Below are positions 45,781 to 56,245 of a DNA stretch of 64,000 nucleotides, in pieces. The notes under the pieces were generated by a model. It did not search any database and was not told the origin of the DNA. It was given only the letters and a program-made list of their open reading frames with translations. Within the stretch, counting starts at the first letter, position 1; each line of letters starts with the position of its first letter. The translations under genes and the position numbers were made by a program. Location: contig BGZK01000856.1 in assembly GCA_005406025.1 (NCBI GenBank), forward strand, positions 186,001-250,000, read 5' to 3'. This stretch comes from Eumeta japonica (taxonomy: Eukaryota; Arthropoda; Insecta; Lepidoptera; Psychidae).

Positions 45781-46100
45781 TCTATGATTTCTTCAACGTT
45801 ATGTAGCTCTGATAAGTTATTTATATATAAGTGTAAAACCATATCTTTTTCACTTGCATATACTTTTATACTTCAGGCAACACTAATGTTTTAAATATGT
45901 ATATCAACTGATTTCATTTTGTGACTGTATATGATTGTTTTGTCTTGATGCAAGCGATGCTGCTCATTTGCCATTGCATACGAGCTAAGTGTCACGGAAG
46001 ATCAGCATTATAGTAGCGACCACAATTACAATTTATGCTGAGTGACAACCTTTTTGATGATAACATAATACTGTTACAATAATTAAACTTAATGTACTAA

Positions 46101-46102
46101 CG

Positions 46103-46147
<45 letters not shown>

Positions 46148-46156
46148 TTGTGTGTA
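46101..46156. repeat. (TA)n(TG)n compound microsatellite
   Basis: About 12 TA units pass directly into about 11 TG units, with a pyrimidine-rich TTTCTTTCTTC stretch just downstream (46170-46193). Confidence 0.95.
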
Positions 46157-46199
46157 CATCAAAATGAAATTTTCTTTCTTTCTTCTTTCTCTCTTTAAA

Positions 46200-46690
46200 A
46201 ACATTTGACGATAAGCGCGCTAGACCATCCATAATGGGGTCTTGATACCTACGCTTTGTATGTATTCAAAGCTGGGTATGGAAGTAGGATCAATGGAGTG
46301 GAAATGCGATCGCTGTGTAGTATGTATGGAGTATCTCGGAAAGATAGATGTAGAAACAGTGACGTTAGAGAACAGCGTGGTTTGAAGTAAAATGTAATGA
46401 TTAGAGCAGAAAGACCTCTTTTTACTACATACAAACCCATGTTGCAGTAGTATGACTAATATCGCTATAATACAGGAAATATCGCTCTAGAAAATCCTAT
46501 GCAGACCATATTGATGGTTTATTAAAAAAGGCCGAAATTTAAGCACTCGAAACTGACGAGCTTGCATGAGAAGATTGTTGGTCGTCGGTGAGGCAAGAGA
46601 GATATGTATAGATGGTACCATGTGGAAATCTATAGTCTCTGCCTGCCCTTCTGAGAAATAAGCGTGGGTTTATATTATTATTTTGCGTGG
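46200..46690 (+). mobile_element. LINE family A 3' end, plus strand
   Basis: On the plus strand, CAAAGCTGGGTATGGAAGTA, GAGTGGAAATGCGATCGCTG, GTACCATGTGGAAATCTATA and GTCTCTGCCTGCCCTTCTGA are followed by TATATTATTATTTT. Coding remnants include MCGVSRK/DRCRN-like text, SYADHI, RNRR-like and MWKSIVSACP. It matches 28934-29440 in the opposite orientation. Frames are broken. Confidence 0.8.
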
Positions 46691-46890
46691 CCTAATACGG
46701 GCAAGACTGACGTAATGTATTGACAAAAATGGAAAGATTTACTATCTTGAACAGAAAAACGGATGAAGAAAAATTACATAAATAGATTTTGGAAGCAGCT
46801 CTGTCCGCACAGACAAAGAATGTTTTTCTGATTTTCACCTTTATCGAATCTCACTTTTACAATTGATCTTGATCACATTGCTAATACCGA
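46691..46890. other. Unassigned DNA
   Basis: No recognised feature. Confidence 0.5.
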
Positions 46891-46955
46891 TCTAAGAAAA
46901 ATGAGTAAGAGAAACTCAACCTATCCTTGAGTTTCTCTTACTCATTCTTCTAGAG
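46891..46955. repeat. Hairpin with perfect 20-bp arms
   Basis: AATGAGTAAGAGAAACTCAA (46900-46919) and its exact reverse complement (46927-46946), spacer CCTATCC. Pairing extends imperfectly to about 28 bp (TCTAAGAAAA / TTCTTCTAGA). Confidence 0.85.
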
Positions 46956-47080
46956 TGAATGCCTTTCAAACGACTGGTAAAGTGTAAATTGGAAAAAAAT
47001 CATGGCATGAACCGTTGAGAAAAAAGGTTTTTCTTAATTTAAATACAAATTTTAGATAATTTTTCTTCACATTTTAATTG

Positions 47081-47081
<1 letters not shown>

Positions 47082-47124
<43 letters not shown>

Positions 47125-47168
47125 GTGTGTGTGTGTGTGGGTGTGTGTGTGTTTGTGGGTGTGTGTAT
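47082..47168. repeat. (TA)n(TG)n compound microsatellite abutting a mariner
   Basis: A long (TA)n run, the link CGTG and an interrupted (TG)n run with GGGTG variants. The TG side ends at TATGTATGATC, where the decayed 3' end of the mariner begins. Confidence 0.95.
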
Positions 47169-47870
47169 GTATGATCAAAAAATTGCGACAGGTAGTTTTG
47201 ACAGTCCTGTCTTGATGTTTACCTAACACTACCTAAAGAATTCTGAAGAGACCGAAATAGGTAAAAATCTGATGGTGCAAGATAGGCACTAATATTTGAC
47301 AAGCTCTCTCAATACTTACTGAGTGGCTAAAAATGTGCGTAGTCTGGCGTTAACGTGGTGAAAAACCACACCCTATTTCTGTTGATCAATCCGGAGGTCT
47401 TTTCTCTACTTCTTCCTTGAGTCTCATGAGCTGTTGGTAATAGAGATCCAAATTGATGGTTTTTCCCGGCGGTAAAAGCTCATAATGAATAATAAATACC
47501 TCCCAATCCCACCACACACAAAGCGTGAACTTATTTTGAGTTAAACCGGGTTTCGCTATGGTCTGTCGAGTTTGCATGCCTTTTAACCATGTTTTTTTTT
47601 TTGCACGTTTTTGTAGTAGGTAATCTATTTTTTGTATAACCAGCTTTTTAAATGGCTCAAAACTGTTTTCTTGTCGATCATCGACTCTTAAGCTACATCG
47701 AAAGACTAATATACCGAACTTGCTCAAGTTTTTCAAAAATCGCGTCGACTTTATCCGTAACAGGTCAACCAGAGCGAAGTTCATTTTCGATATCAAAATT
47801 ACCGGACTAAAAACGCTTTTACTAGTTTTGTACTATAGTTACCGACGCTGCAAAGTAAAAACTTTAGATC
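47169..47870 (-). mobile_element. mariner transposase remnant 4
   Basis: The minus strand holds, from 47860 downward: WFARFRSGNFDIEN-like text, ELRSGRPVTDKVDAIFEKLE, then TIAKPGLTQNKFTLCVWWDW and VFIIHYELLPPGKTINLDLY, YQQLMRLKEEVEKRP. The first catalytic Asp neighbourhood (VWWDW) is readable, but the HDN motif is frameshifted and the segment equivalent to 'GWEVLMHPPYSPD' is deleted. FRSLQNSLGSVR-like and SQFFD text then closes the element at the microsatellite. The 3' terminal repeat is lost. Sister of the copy at 55255. Confidence 0.85.
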
Positions 47871-48364
47871 AAGTAAAATTTTTTGAGATAGAGAAGAAAA
47901 TTCAAGAATGCAGCTTTATTCAAGATATTGACGGTATTTTAAAATACCTATTCTTTTGTTTTATTTTTGATTAAATATGCATTTTCTTTGAGATATGATG
48001 AAAATAACAAAAAAAACATCGTTGTCATTTTGAGGAATATTACATCTTACCTCGCCATTTATACATATATACAATCGATATATGTACAATTTCTGTACAC
48101 TTATTGTTTAGCTTATTGATTCAAGTACATATAGGTTATTCTATTTATAATAACAATTTTTCAATAAATACTATTTGTTAATAATATTTATTAGAGTTGA
48201 AAATTATTTACAGACAGTGTATCTATTTTAAATTTTTCTTGTATTTTGCGCACAACAATGAAAAATGAAAGAATTAGAATTACCCACCCACGGCATTTTG
48301 TATATGATATTCCAATATCTGATGTTATTGCGTAACATTAAGTGCAAGGGGCAAAGAAGCTTAT
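47871..48364. other. Unassigned AT-rich DNA
   Basis: No gene or recognised repeat. It precedes the abrupt GC-rich patch. Confidence 0.5.
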
Positions 48365-48500
48365 CGCTCGGAAATTGCGCCCCCTCGCCGCCCCAAGTTT
48401 CCCGCCCCCGCCCGCCCCGGGGCCGCGCTGCCCTAGCCTCGCCCGGCCCTCTCTCGCCCACCAATCTAATCTGGGCGTTGCGTGCGCGCGCCACCTAAGT
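48365..48500. promoter_or_regulatory. Isolated GC-rich, CpG-rich patch
   Basis: About 130 bp of C-rich, CpG-containing sequence (CGCCCCCTCGCCGCCCCAAG, CCCGCCCCCGCCCGCCCCGG, CGCTGCCCTAGCCTCGCCCG, GCGTGCGCGCGCC) in otherwise AT-rich DNA. It has no TATA box, and the frames on either strand are Arg/Pro/Gly-rich without motifs. It might be a CpG-type promoter or a fragment of foreign or repeat DNA. Confidence 0.25.
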
Positions 48501-49150
48501 CATTAGCGAGGCTAGATGATAGTACAAGGAGTTTGGAATCACTTGACCTTATTCATTTGGTATCGGTAGGACGATTGTCTTTTATTACGTTCTCTATGTC
48601 GCCACATCGATAAACGTTTCGCTATGGCAACGCGGAAGCAGCCATCTGCTGTTTTGATGAAAACGAATTGCTTATTGGAAAATTTCAATTTGCTTATTGT
48701 ATTTTCCTTATTAATATTAATTTATTATCACATCAGTAATAAAATGAAATTATTCCATCATTTATACTAGGTGCATGTTTAGGTAAATAAATTGAACTAT
48801 TGTTTTACTCGTAAAATTAAACCTTCATGAACTTATTTCAGTCAACTTCTTAGTTTTCGCATGGACATAGAATCCATAGAATCTTTCATTTTTAAATTCG
48901 TCGATCTGTCTTTCAATCAAAATCCCGATTTCGGCCTTATTTTCAATTTCTATTGAAAAATTACTGTAATAAAAAAAAATTTAACAATTATTTTGCGTTT
49001 TTGTAACAAAACGAATTTGTTACGTGATATTGAACCTTGTAAATTCATATTACAATTGTAAATTAATATTATATTGACGCATTTCAAGATTTGTGTATAA
49101 CCTGTGAAATAAAGAGTATGAAATTTAAATTTGAATCAAAAAACATTTAG
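48501..49150. other. Unassigned AT-rich DNA
   Basis: No gene or recognised repeat. It may contain the body of the SINE whose tRNA-like head is at 49151-49229, read on the minus strand. Confidence 0.4.
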
Positions 49151-49229
49151 CAGTGCCGGTCTGGGCTCCAAATCGCGTGGCCTGCGTGTTGTGAGTGGGC
49201 ACTAACCTTTAAACTACACTGCTCTACCA
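49151..49229 (-). repeat. tRNA-like SINE head or tRNA pseudogene
   Basis: Read on the minus strand, AGCAGTG at one end pairs with CACTGCT at the other, as an acceptor stem. TAGTTTAAAGG is a good A-box. GGTTAGTGCCCACTCACAAC follows, then a B-box-like CGATTTGGAGCCC where a functional tRNA has GGTTCGAnTCC. The B-box is degraded and no CCA or intact T-arm is present, so this is not a working tRNA. Confidence 0.55.
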
Positions 49230-49414
49230 TATGTATCAAATACAAATGAATTTACTTTAGACTACGATGTTCACATATGATATTTGCAAAGGTTATGTAA
49301 TCAGTACTTTACTACGAAAAATAATTTTCATCAATTTCCTGAAAAAGCTATCAGCCAGCTATGTCCGATTTTATTATGTCTCTGCAGAATCAATTTTTTT
49401 CAGATATCTATTAG

Positions 49415-50190
49415 ATACTAGCTTTCGCCCGCTGCTATAAAATTAATCCGCGAGGATATAAAATTAATTCTTTCATTTTACCCGACTATGCTAAAGCCAA
49501 CAGAGGCTTATGATTTCAACGGTGTATGTGTATATATATATATATATATGTATGTATGCATATGGGTATATACATCTGTTCTCTCGTATTTCCTGAGATA
49601 CTTGTCTCGATCTTTTCGTAGTCAGGCGCCGGTCGTCTTAATTACAGAGTGCAAACTATTCTGTGCCAAATTAAATATTATTTCATTTTACGTATAAACA
49701 GGGTAAATGGGCGCCTGACTATGGCTAATAACCTGCAATCAATTGTCGAAATTTGTCCATCCGAAGTACGCTGTGGGAAAAAATTTATTCGCACCTATTG
49801 ACTGATTTAAATTTTGAAACCCTATCACAAATTTCAGAAACTTAACGGATACCCTTTTCATAGGCGAATTATTTATAAATTCCCCGTAGTCGGATTTAAA
49901 TTTTCCAACCTTTTATTTTTATATTGAACGATCTCTCTCTTCATCTTTTATCTCAAACATGTCCCGATGTTGTTCCTATTCTCCATTCTCGTTCTCGGAG
50001 AGCGCAACCGCTGGTGCAATACTGGTTGATGGTATTTTATAACCGTCGTAACTGATGCAACGACAACCGGATCCAACGACTTAACTCGCTCTCCAACGCA
50101 CGGGGCGAGTACTTTCAATGAATTGAAATTACTCAAGTTGAAACTTGAAGTCGAAAACTCAAACGTTGATTCGGCCATAGACAACATCCA
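49415..50190 (+). repeat. Interspersed repeat with CTAGCTTTCGCCCGC head
   Basis: It opens ACTAGCTTTCGCCCGCTGC, a common head of lepidopteran retroposons, followed by ATCCGCGAGG, CATTTTACCCGACTATGC, a (TA)n run at 49531-49548, then TAGTCGGATTTAAATTTTCC and TTGAACGATCTCTCTCTTCA. A GTTCCTATTCTCCATTCTCG stretch at about 49971-50000 ties it to the GATTCC hexamer family. The 69-codon plus frame here is chance. Confidence 0.45.
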
Positions 50191-50589
50191 ACGCGGTAAC
50201 TAATCAAAAGCTTATCTAGTGTCTCCATCACACATATTTAGATATAAATATATTCAATTTCAAAATTGTCTTTCAATTAGTTGTTATGGCAGTAAATGAT
50301 TATTAATTTATAATATAAATATCTAGCCCAATTGTATACATCAATGTCTACTGAGTCAAATCACGGATCTTCACTTTATTTTTGGGTACCAGTAACATAT
50401 TTATTACAAGTTTTTTTGTGGTATATATGTAATAATAATAACAGAACGCACACGTACAAAATGCATAATATAAGTTTTAAACAATGAATAACCAGTAACA
50501 AGTGTTTATTACAATACTTTGTTAATGGTAGACCTAATTATAACAGTAAATTGCAGAGGAGCACGAACAAGAAAATAATTTGTATTATC
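50191..50589. other. Unassigned AT-rich DNA
   Basis: No gene or recognised repeat. Confidence 0.5.
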
Positions 50590-50890
50590 CATTTATTAGC
50601 TCACACCCATCTCCCAGGAAGATAAGCAGCAACCACTGATCTACAACATAGTACGATCTTTACGTAACCTTCTTGTTTTATTTGCATTTATCAATCATTT
50701 CATGGTAACTAGTCGATTTCAAATGTTTGGAATATGGTCTTTCTGGCCCATTGGATCGGCAAAAAATTTTCCAGTGGAACTCTTACTAAATCTTCCGTCA
50801 TACAGATTTCTTCCGTCAGTCTAATTTCGTTCATCCTTTCCAGAAGCCAAAGTACCTCAATACACCTTTTACCCTAATCCCTGCATGTTC
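50590..50890 (-). mobile_element. LINE family A 3' end, most diverged copy
   Basis: Minus-strand traces: LLERMNEIRLTEEI, then LPIQWARK-like text, MKRL-equivalent (broken) and VAAYLPG. It is collinear with 28934-29230 but more diverged, with the TATTATT tail reduced. Confidence 0.65.
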
Positions 50891-51004
50891 TTTCAAAGTT
50901 TAGCTATTGTGAATAGGTTATGTTAATTGTATTCATCACAGCCATTATGTAATTAAAATTGTTTAGTTTATTTAAATAATGGATGAAACACTACTTGATA
51001 CTAG

Positions 51005-51275
51005 TTTCACCAACTCCGCCCGCGTGAACATAGAATCAATTACAATATTTTTTTACGTCGACCGACGACGCCGCGCCCACCACGGTCCTGATCCTGATCC
51101 TGCTCTCAGTTCCAATCCCATTCCCGTTCCAGATTCCGATTTTGATCTCGATCCTAGATCCTGACTCCGTTTCCGCTCTCGCTCTCAATCCTGATTGTAC
51201 TTTCGATTCAATCTCGATACGATGGTGAATCGGTTCTCGTGGTCTGAATATTACCGGGAGAAACAAACAAACAAA
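51005..51275 (+). repeat. Degenerate GATTCC/GATCCC minisatellite-like repeat, copy 6
   Basis: ACTCCGCCCGCGTGAACATA is followed by GGTCCTGATCCTGATCCTGC, TCCCGTTCCAGATTCCGA and TCTCGATCCTAGATCCTGAC. This is the cleanest forward array. The retroposon-like head (CCGCCCGCGTG) just upstream is also present before copy 7. The Asp/Pro-rich frame is a by-product. Confidence 0.65.
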
Positions 51276-51844
51276 ATTTTTAAAAAGGATTGTTTGGTTA
51301 CTTATATCCTAAAAACAACACTATGAATTCGAAAAATGCTATTATTTTTAAATCACAGACAGACCATTCAATTTAAGTTCTGAGGATAGACCACGACAGC
51401 ATTGTTCATCGTATTTTACTATTTTGAATATCAGGCCAGCGTTAGAAAGCGAATGCTACTACTATGTAGAGTAGCTCGATAAACTCCACAGTCGACGCCC
51501 GCTCGTTTAGCCGAAGTGGCCTTCTGTATTTGTTTCGCTGTCGAAAACGTTTCACTAGCTAAGCCTTAAGTAGTCCTAAACCTTTTAAAACTTCATTTTG
51601 ACTTCCCGTCGTGAAAATTGATATTTTTTTGTAAATTTGGAAGATACTGTTTTCAGTACGTTTTTAAAAATCGTGTTTTTGAGGTGAAAACTTCTTTAGG
51701 CGTTTTGGGCATTTTTTGAGATGGGAAAAAACCATTGAACTCGCGACACTGTTACTGTTACGTAACCGACACCTCTGTATATAAATATCTAATTATATCG
51801 GTCCCATTTACGTGACGTTTACACGAGAGTTGAGTTTGGGTATT
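51276..51844. other. Unassigned DNA
   Basis: 51540-51780 shares word types (TTTTTGAGGTGAAAACTTC, GGCGTTTTGGGC) with other poorly defined repeats but cannot be assigned. No gene. Confidence 0.4.
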
Positions 51845-51995
51845 ACCCCAATGTAACTATATATTATATTATATATAGTTACATTGATAATGTAACTATA
51901 TATAATATAATATAAACATATGCTGTGTATATACGTACAACATAAATATATATTTATGTACATAAATATATATTTATGTATATAAATATAAAACA
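51845..51995. repeat. Cluster of AT-rich palindromes
   Basis: A hairpin at 51850-51885 (AATGTAACTATATAT with its exact reverse complement and a 6-base loop) is followed by a direct repeat of the left arm (51889-51903), then two tandem copies of the palindrome ACATAAATATATATTTATGT at about 51940-51980. Confidence 0.75.
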
Positions 51996-53199
51996 TAAAT
52001 ATAAACACATGCAATGTGTTTCTACTTTGCCGACGACGAACAATCTAAAAAACACTTTCGATTGCGAGAATCGCATAACAGTTCAACGTAGAGGAGTACT
52101 GTGAGTTCTTTTTTGTATGTAAAATAATATGCATAATTTTTCATGTACAATAAGCACATTAAATGACAATGGTAATATAATTTATGTAGTAATAGTTTAT
52201 AATAATGAATAAAAAGACACTTACTTCATTTAAAAGTATTTCCTGCACAATAAAATATTTACTTGCGATTCAAAAAATACACACGTAATTGTTCAAGTTT
52301 TCACTTCTGTCGGCACTCCCGGAGCACCACTGTTTTTTTTTTAGCAGATCTTGACGTTTTTAGGCCTTAGGACTATCTATTCAGACCATTTTCCGAGTGA
52401 TGTCTGTATGTGAGTTTCTTTTTAAAAAATATCGAAAAATGTTTTTTTTTTAAATATTATAATAAATATGCTATTCTAATAATAAATATTCTAAAAAATA
52501 TATTAACAAAATTAATAAACTACTCTACTGATAAATTCCAAAATCTAACTTACTTATAGCTCTGCTGCTTAAAATATAACGTCGATTGTTTTAAAGTGTA
52601 CCAAAATCGTTGGATTCGACAGACATCGTTAACGAAAACTTCGAATTAAAAAGGTTTTTTCAAAATAACATGTGAAATGCTTGATGAATTGATATTTGCT
52701 ACTCAATTATCTTTTAAAGGTATAAAAACTACGTCGGATGCGTAAAGTAGATCAAAATCGAACAACGCGTTCAAACAATAACGAAGTTGAAAACTTAAAA
52801 AATGTTTTTTTTTACATACAGATGTATGTTTTAATACATTTTTCGCCAATATTGATAATTTTCTCCTTTTTTAGAACAACTTTGCCATGTCATTACAACA
52901 AAAATATATAATTGAAAATATACTAAGAAGTTAATATAAAATAATATAGATACACCCAAATAGATACTCGGCCAGACTGCAAGCGCAGGCGCGATTAGAT
53001 AGCCGACCGCACGGTGCGCTGCAATACATTACCTATGCCTTATCTGTTCTAAGGCTGTCAGTACAACATTTCTAAGTAAATGTTCTAAGCTATTTTTCTC
53101 AGAATCGGCTACTTCAATGACTATAGCTTCTTAGGCATAATTTTTTGTAAGGGAAGGAGATTATGCATATTTATGAAAATATGTGTATATGAAGTATAT
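51996..53199. other. Unassigned AT-rich DNA
   Basis: 52287-52345 resembles 8905-8962 (CACTTCTGTCGGCACTCCC then a T-run), probably the same small interspersed repeat. 52978-53030 is GC-richer (AGGCGCGATTAGATAGCC). No gene. Confidence 0.4.
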
Positions 53200-53480
53200 A
53201 GATTTTGTAACTCCAAGAGCTCGTAACGTATTTGAATTATATTATTAAGCTCGGAGAACTTAAAAAAACACTAAATCGATTTTTTGAGCTCGAAGAGTGC
53301 AAAGATTTGCTGTTATTTATAGTCTTGAATACTTTGAAAATAGTAAGAAGTTTAATGAATGGCCTGCAGAGTCAACCGTTTTCTAAGTTTTTTAGCTCGA
53401 AAAACTCGAAACAACTATATTTTTGAATTCAAAGATCCTAAAAACAAATCCAGGAATATCGTAACGGGAAGTTTTAGGGT
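53200..53480. repeat. Degenerate GAGCTCGAA-type repeat
   Basis: Related words recur: CCAAGAGCTCGTAACG, AAGCTCGGAGAACTT, TTTTTTGAGCTCGAAGAG, TTTTTAGCTCGAAAAACTCG. The period is irregular (about 40-110 bp). A looser stretch of the same kind lies at 59380-59640. No coding capacity. Confidence 0.4.
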
Positions 53481-53737
53481 CAAACAATTGTCAGATTTTT
53501 AAGTTAGAAAAATAAACATTTTATTATTAATTCATATAAAAAACCAAACCTCTAGAGTATCACGTGCAATAAGAAACTTCATTACAAAATTTTTAGTAAT
53601 AAGATAACGAAATATTTTTAATTTTCATAAATAAAGTCTTAACGTGACATTTTATCTGGTTCGATTTCTGATTAGCTGGAATAAACTACGAAAGTGTTGT
53701 ATAGTCAATATACGTACCGCACGGCGTAGTACAAAAA

Positions 53738-53835
53738 TTTACTCTGAGGTAAATTGAGGATTTACTCTGAGGTAAATTGAGGATTTACTCTGAGGTTAAT
53801 TGAGGATTTACTCTGAGGTAAATTGAGGTAAATGA
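53738..53835. repeat. 23-bp tandem repeat, four units
   Basis: The unit TTTACTCTGAGGTAAATTGA-GGA is repeated four times almost without change (one A-to-T in the third unit), followed by GTAAATGAGG. Each unit has a near-palindromic TGAGG/CTCTGA arrangement. Confidence 0.9.
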
Positions 53836-54829
53836 GGCCTACATATGACGTAGTAATACAACGAGATGTCGGACTTGAATACAATATGCTTGCCGCTGGC
53901 TAGAACTGACAATGACTGAGAAGGACCAAGGTAAATGCCAGGGCTGTGAGTCGTCGCTTGCATCATCCCAAAGCAATCGCGGGGGTTTTTATCAGAAGCG
54001 GGAGCGGAACCCATATGCAAGCCGTGGTCTTCAGCCTTAAAGGATCGTCCAAATCAGTTTTTATAAACCCAATCGCCCATATTAATAGTGACATATAAAT
54101 ACAAATCAGAATGCTACAAAATCAAATAAGGCGTTTAACGTTCCTATTGTCAACGTGATAAGACAATTTAGTCAATTCAGTATTTTTTAATTGTGTGAAA
54201 TGGACCCATCTTTTGCTAAACGATGAAGATAATGAAAAAAATGGGAACAATTGTTTTGTATTTCTTTAATAAAACGAATTTGTTGGGTAATGCTTAACTT
54301 AATTATGGTCTCTCCTTTTGCTATACTTCGTAATTATCCGTTATCCGTTTCTGAGCGACTACAGCGCTCTAGGTAGAAGCGCCGGTAACTGAAATCTGAA
54401 CGTTAAAAATAGCGACACGGGTGTCGTCGTGCGCTGCGATGACGTCACACAAACGGAAGGAGTGGATCCAGTATATCGACTTACTCCCACGATATTAAAT
54501 ATACCCACTGAATTTTCCGCGAACTATAGTTCGAACTATAGTAGGTATACCTACCCATTCCAACCAATATTTTCTTCTAAATTAAATTCATATTTGATTT
54601 GAACATGCCAAATAAGACGTTTTTAAATCAGGAAAAATAGATTTTTTTGGAAATCTAAGTATCAATAAAACAGTATATTGAACCTTGGTCGATTTTTCTA
54701 CTAATAGACATTCCAAAATTTTAAGAAACTACTATCATTTCCTTCTGTTCATAATAAACGTCTAGCTTTCGTCAGCGGGTCCGTCCGCGTGTACTTAGTA
54801 CGACTTCCTTCATTTTTCATATCGAGCGA
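53836..54829. other. Unassigned DNA
   Basis: 54375-54500 is less AT-rich and includes a TGACGTCA palindrome (GCGATGACGTCACACAAACG). A palindrome pair GAACTATAGTTC-GAACTATAG and TAGGTATACCTA occurs at 54532-54556. 53845-54030 is also GC-richer, with no motif. No gene is supported. Confidence 0.4.
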
Positions 54830-54955
54830 TCTCTCTTGCATCCTGATGCCGTTCCTATTCTCGATTTCAATTCCAGTTCCACTATTTCAATGATTTCCAT
54901 CTCGATTCCAACCCCGGCTCCGCACTCGTATGTTCGTTATATCAATTTTAGATAA
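54830..54955 (+). repeat. Degenerate GATTCC/GATCCC minisatellite-like repeat, copy 7
   Basis: Preceded by TCTAGCTTTCGTCAGCGGGT and CCGTCCGCGTG (54762-54793), then CATCCTGATGCCGTTCCTAT, TCTCGATTTCAATTCCAG and CTCGATTCCAACCCCGGCTC. Confidence 0.5.
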
Positions 54956-55254
54956 TAATATCACCTAATTCTTTTTATATCTATATCCCAGTTGTATATA
55001 AAACATATTAGGTCGAGGAAGAAGTTTATTGGTATTTTGTAAGTAGACAGTTGCATTAAAATCTCTTTGATTGTGGTATTCGTATCTGGATAGTATTGAT
55101 ACTATTAAATACATTGCATTTAAAAAAAAATGAAAACAAATATCAGTAACGGTGTTCTGTAATTTTTTTATATTTTTTCCTGTCCACCAAAATATGTGAG
55201 TCTGACCTCGAAATTCGATATCTTTTGAAGTTTTATTACAAGAAAGGAAAAAAT
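54956..55254. other. Unassigned AT-rich DNA
   Basis: No gene. The 101-codon minus frame is AT-driven. Confidence 0.5.
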
Positions 55255-56245
55255 GCGGCACAAGCCGCAAAAAAAATGCGTTTAATTGACCTACATCGTC
55301 GATAAGTGTAGCACAAAACTGATTTAAGTTTTTTTAGTTCTGTAATTTTGATGTCAAAGATGAACCCCGCTCTAGTTGACCTGTTACGGATAAAGTCAAT
55401 GCCATTTTCGAAAAAGAAGTGCAATATCGGCATATTAGTTCTTAATACATAGCTGAAAAGCTGAAGATTGAGCAAAAACATTTTCGATCCATTTGAAAAA
55501 AGCTGGATATACAAAAAAGCTTAATACTTGGATCCCACACGATCTCAGTGAAAAAAATCTAATGAATTGTGTACTCATTTGCGATTCTCTTTTGAAACGT
55601 AATCAAACCGAACCGGTTTTGAAAAGACTCATTGGTAATTAAAAATGGAAAAATTACAATAGGAACGTGAGAAAAAAATAATGGACAAAAGGCAAACAAA
55701 CTCCAAAGACTATAACAAAAGCCGGATTAACTCGCAATAAGTTGACACTATGTGTATTGTAGGATTGAAAGGACAATATTCATTATGAGCTTTAACCGCC
55801 GGACAAAACCATCAATTCGGATCTCTACTCTCGACAGCTGATGAGACTCAAGCAAGAAGTAGAGAAAAAACGGGCGGAATCGAACAACCGAAAGGGTGTG
55901 GATTTTTCACCACGATAACGCCAGACCACATATGTCTTTAGGCACTCAACAAATATTGAGAGAGTTTGGTTGGGAAGTGTTAATGCACCCATCATATAGC
56001 CCTGACCTTGCACCCTCAGATTTCATCTGTTTCGGTCTCTTCAGAGTTCTTTAGGTAGTATTAGGTTAACATCAAGAGAGGACTGTCAAAACTACTTGTC
56101 GCAGTTTTTTCATCAGAATTCCCAAAATTTCCACGAAAATGAGATTATGTTGCCACCTACAAAATGGCACCAAATTATTAAAAAAATGATTATCTTGTAT
56201 TTGTGTATGAAATACGAAAAATCTTTTTGCCCGACCTTATATCTT
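55255..56245 (+). mobile_element. mariner transposase remnant 5, near full length
   Basis: On the plus strand in broken frames: about 55340-55420 FDVKDEPRSSRPVTDKVNAI (DNA-binding linker), 55480-55620 KKLDIQKSLIPWIPHDLSEK and NLMNCVLICDSLLKRNQTEP, then LKRLIGN-like, IHYEL and KTINSDLYSRQLMRLKQEVE. 55908-55950 reads HHDNARPHMSLGTQQ and 55985-56030 HPSYSPDLAPSDF. The spacing between the Asp codons at 55914 and 56019 is 34 residues, the D34D form of mariner. A stop follows in RVL*. AAATCTTTTTGCCCGACCTT near 56220-56240 resembles a mariner 3' terminal repeat. Several frameshifts and stops make it non-functional. Confidence 0.88.

Noticed and set aside
48228..48498. Arg/Gly/Ala-rich frames across the GC-rich patch
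   Set aside because: Composition alone explains the open frames on both strands; no motif.
51036..51266. Charged 76-codon minus frame with RIEIK/RIRIRT repeats and its Asp/Pro-rich plus partner
   Set aside because: Direct translation of the degenerate GATTCC/GATCCC hexamers; no start context or homology.
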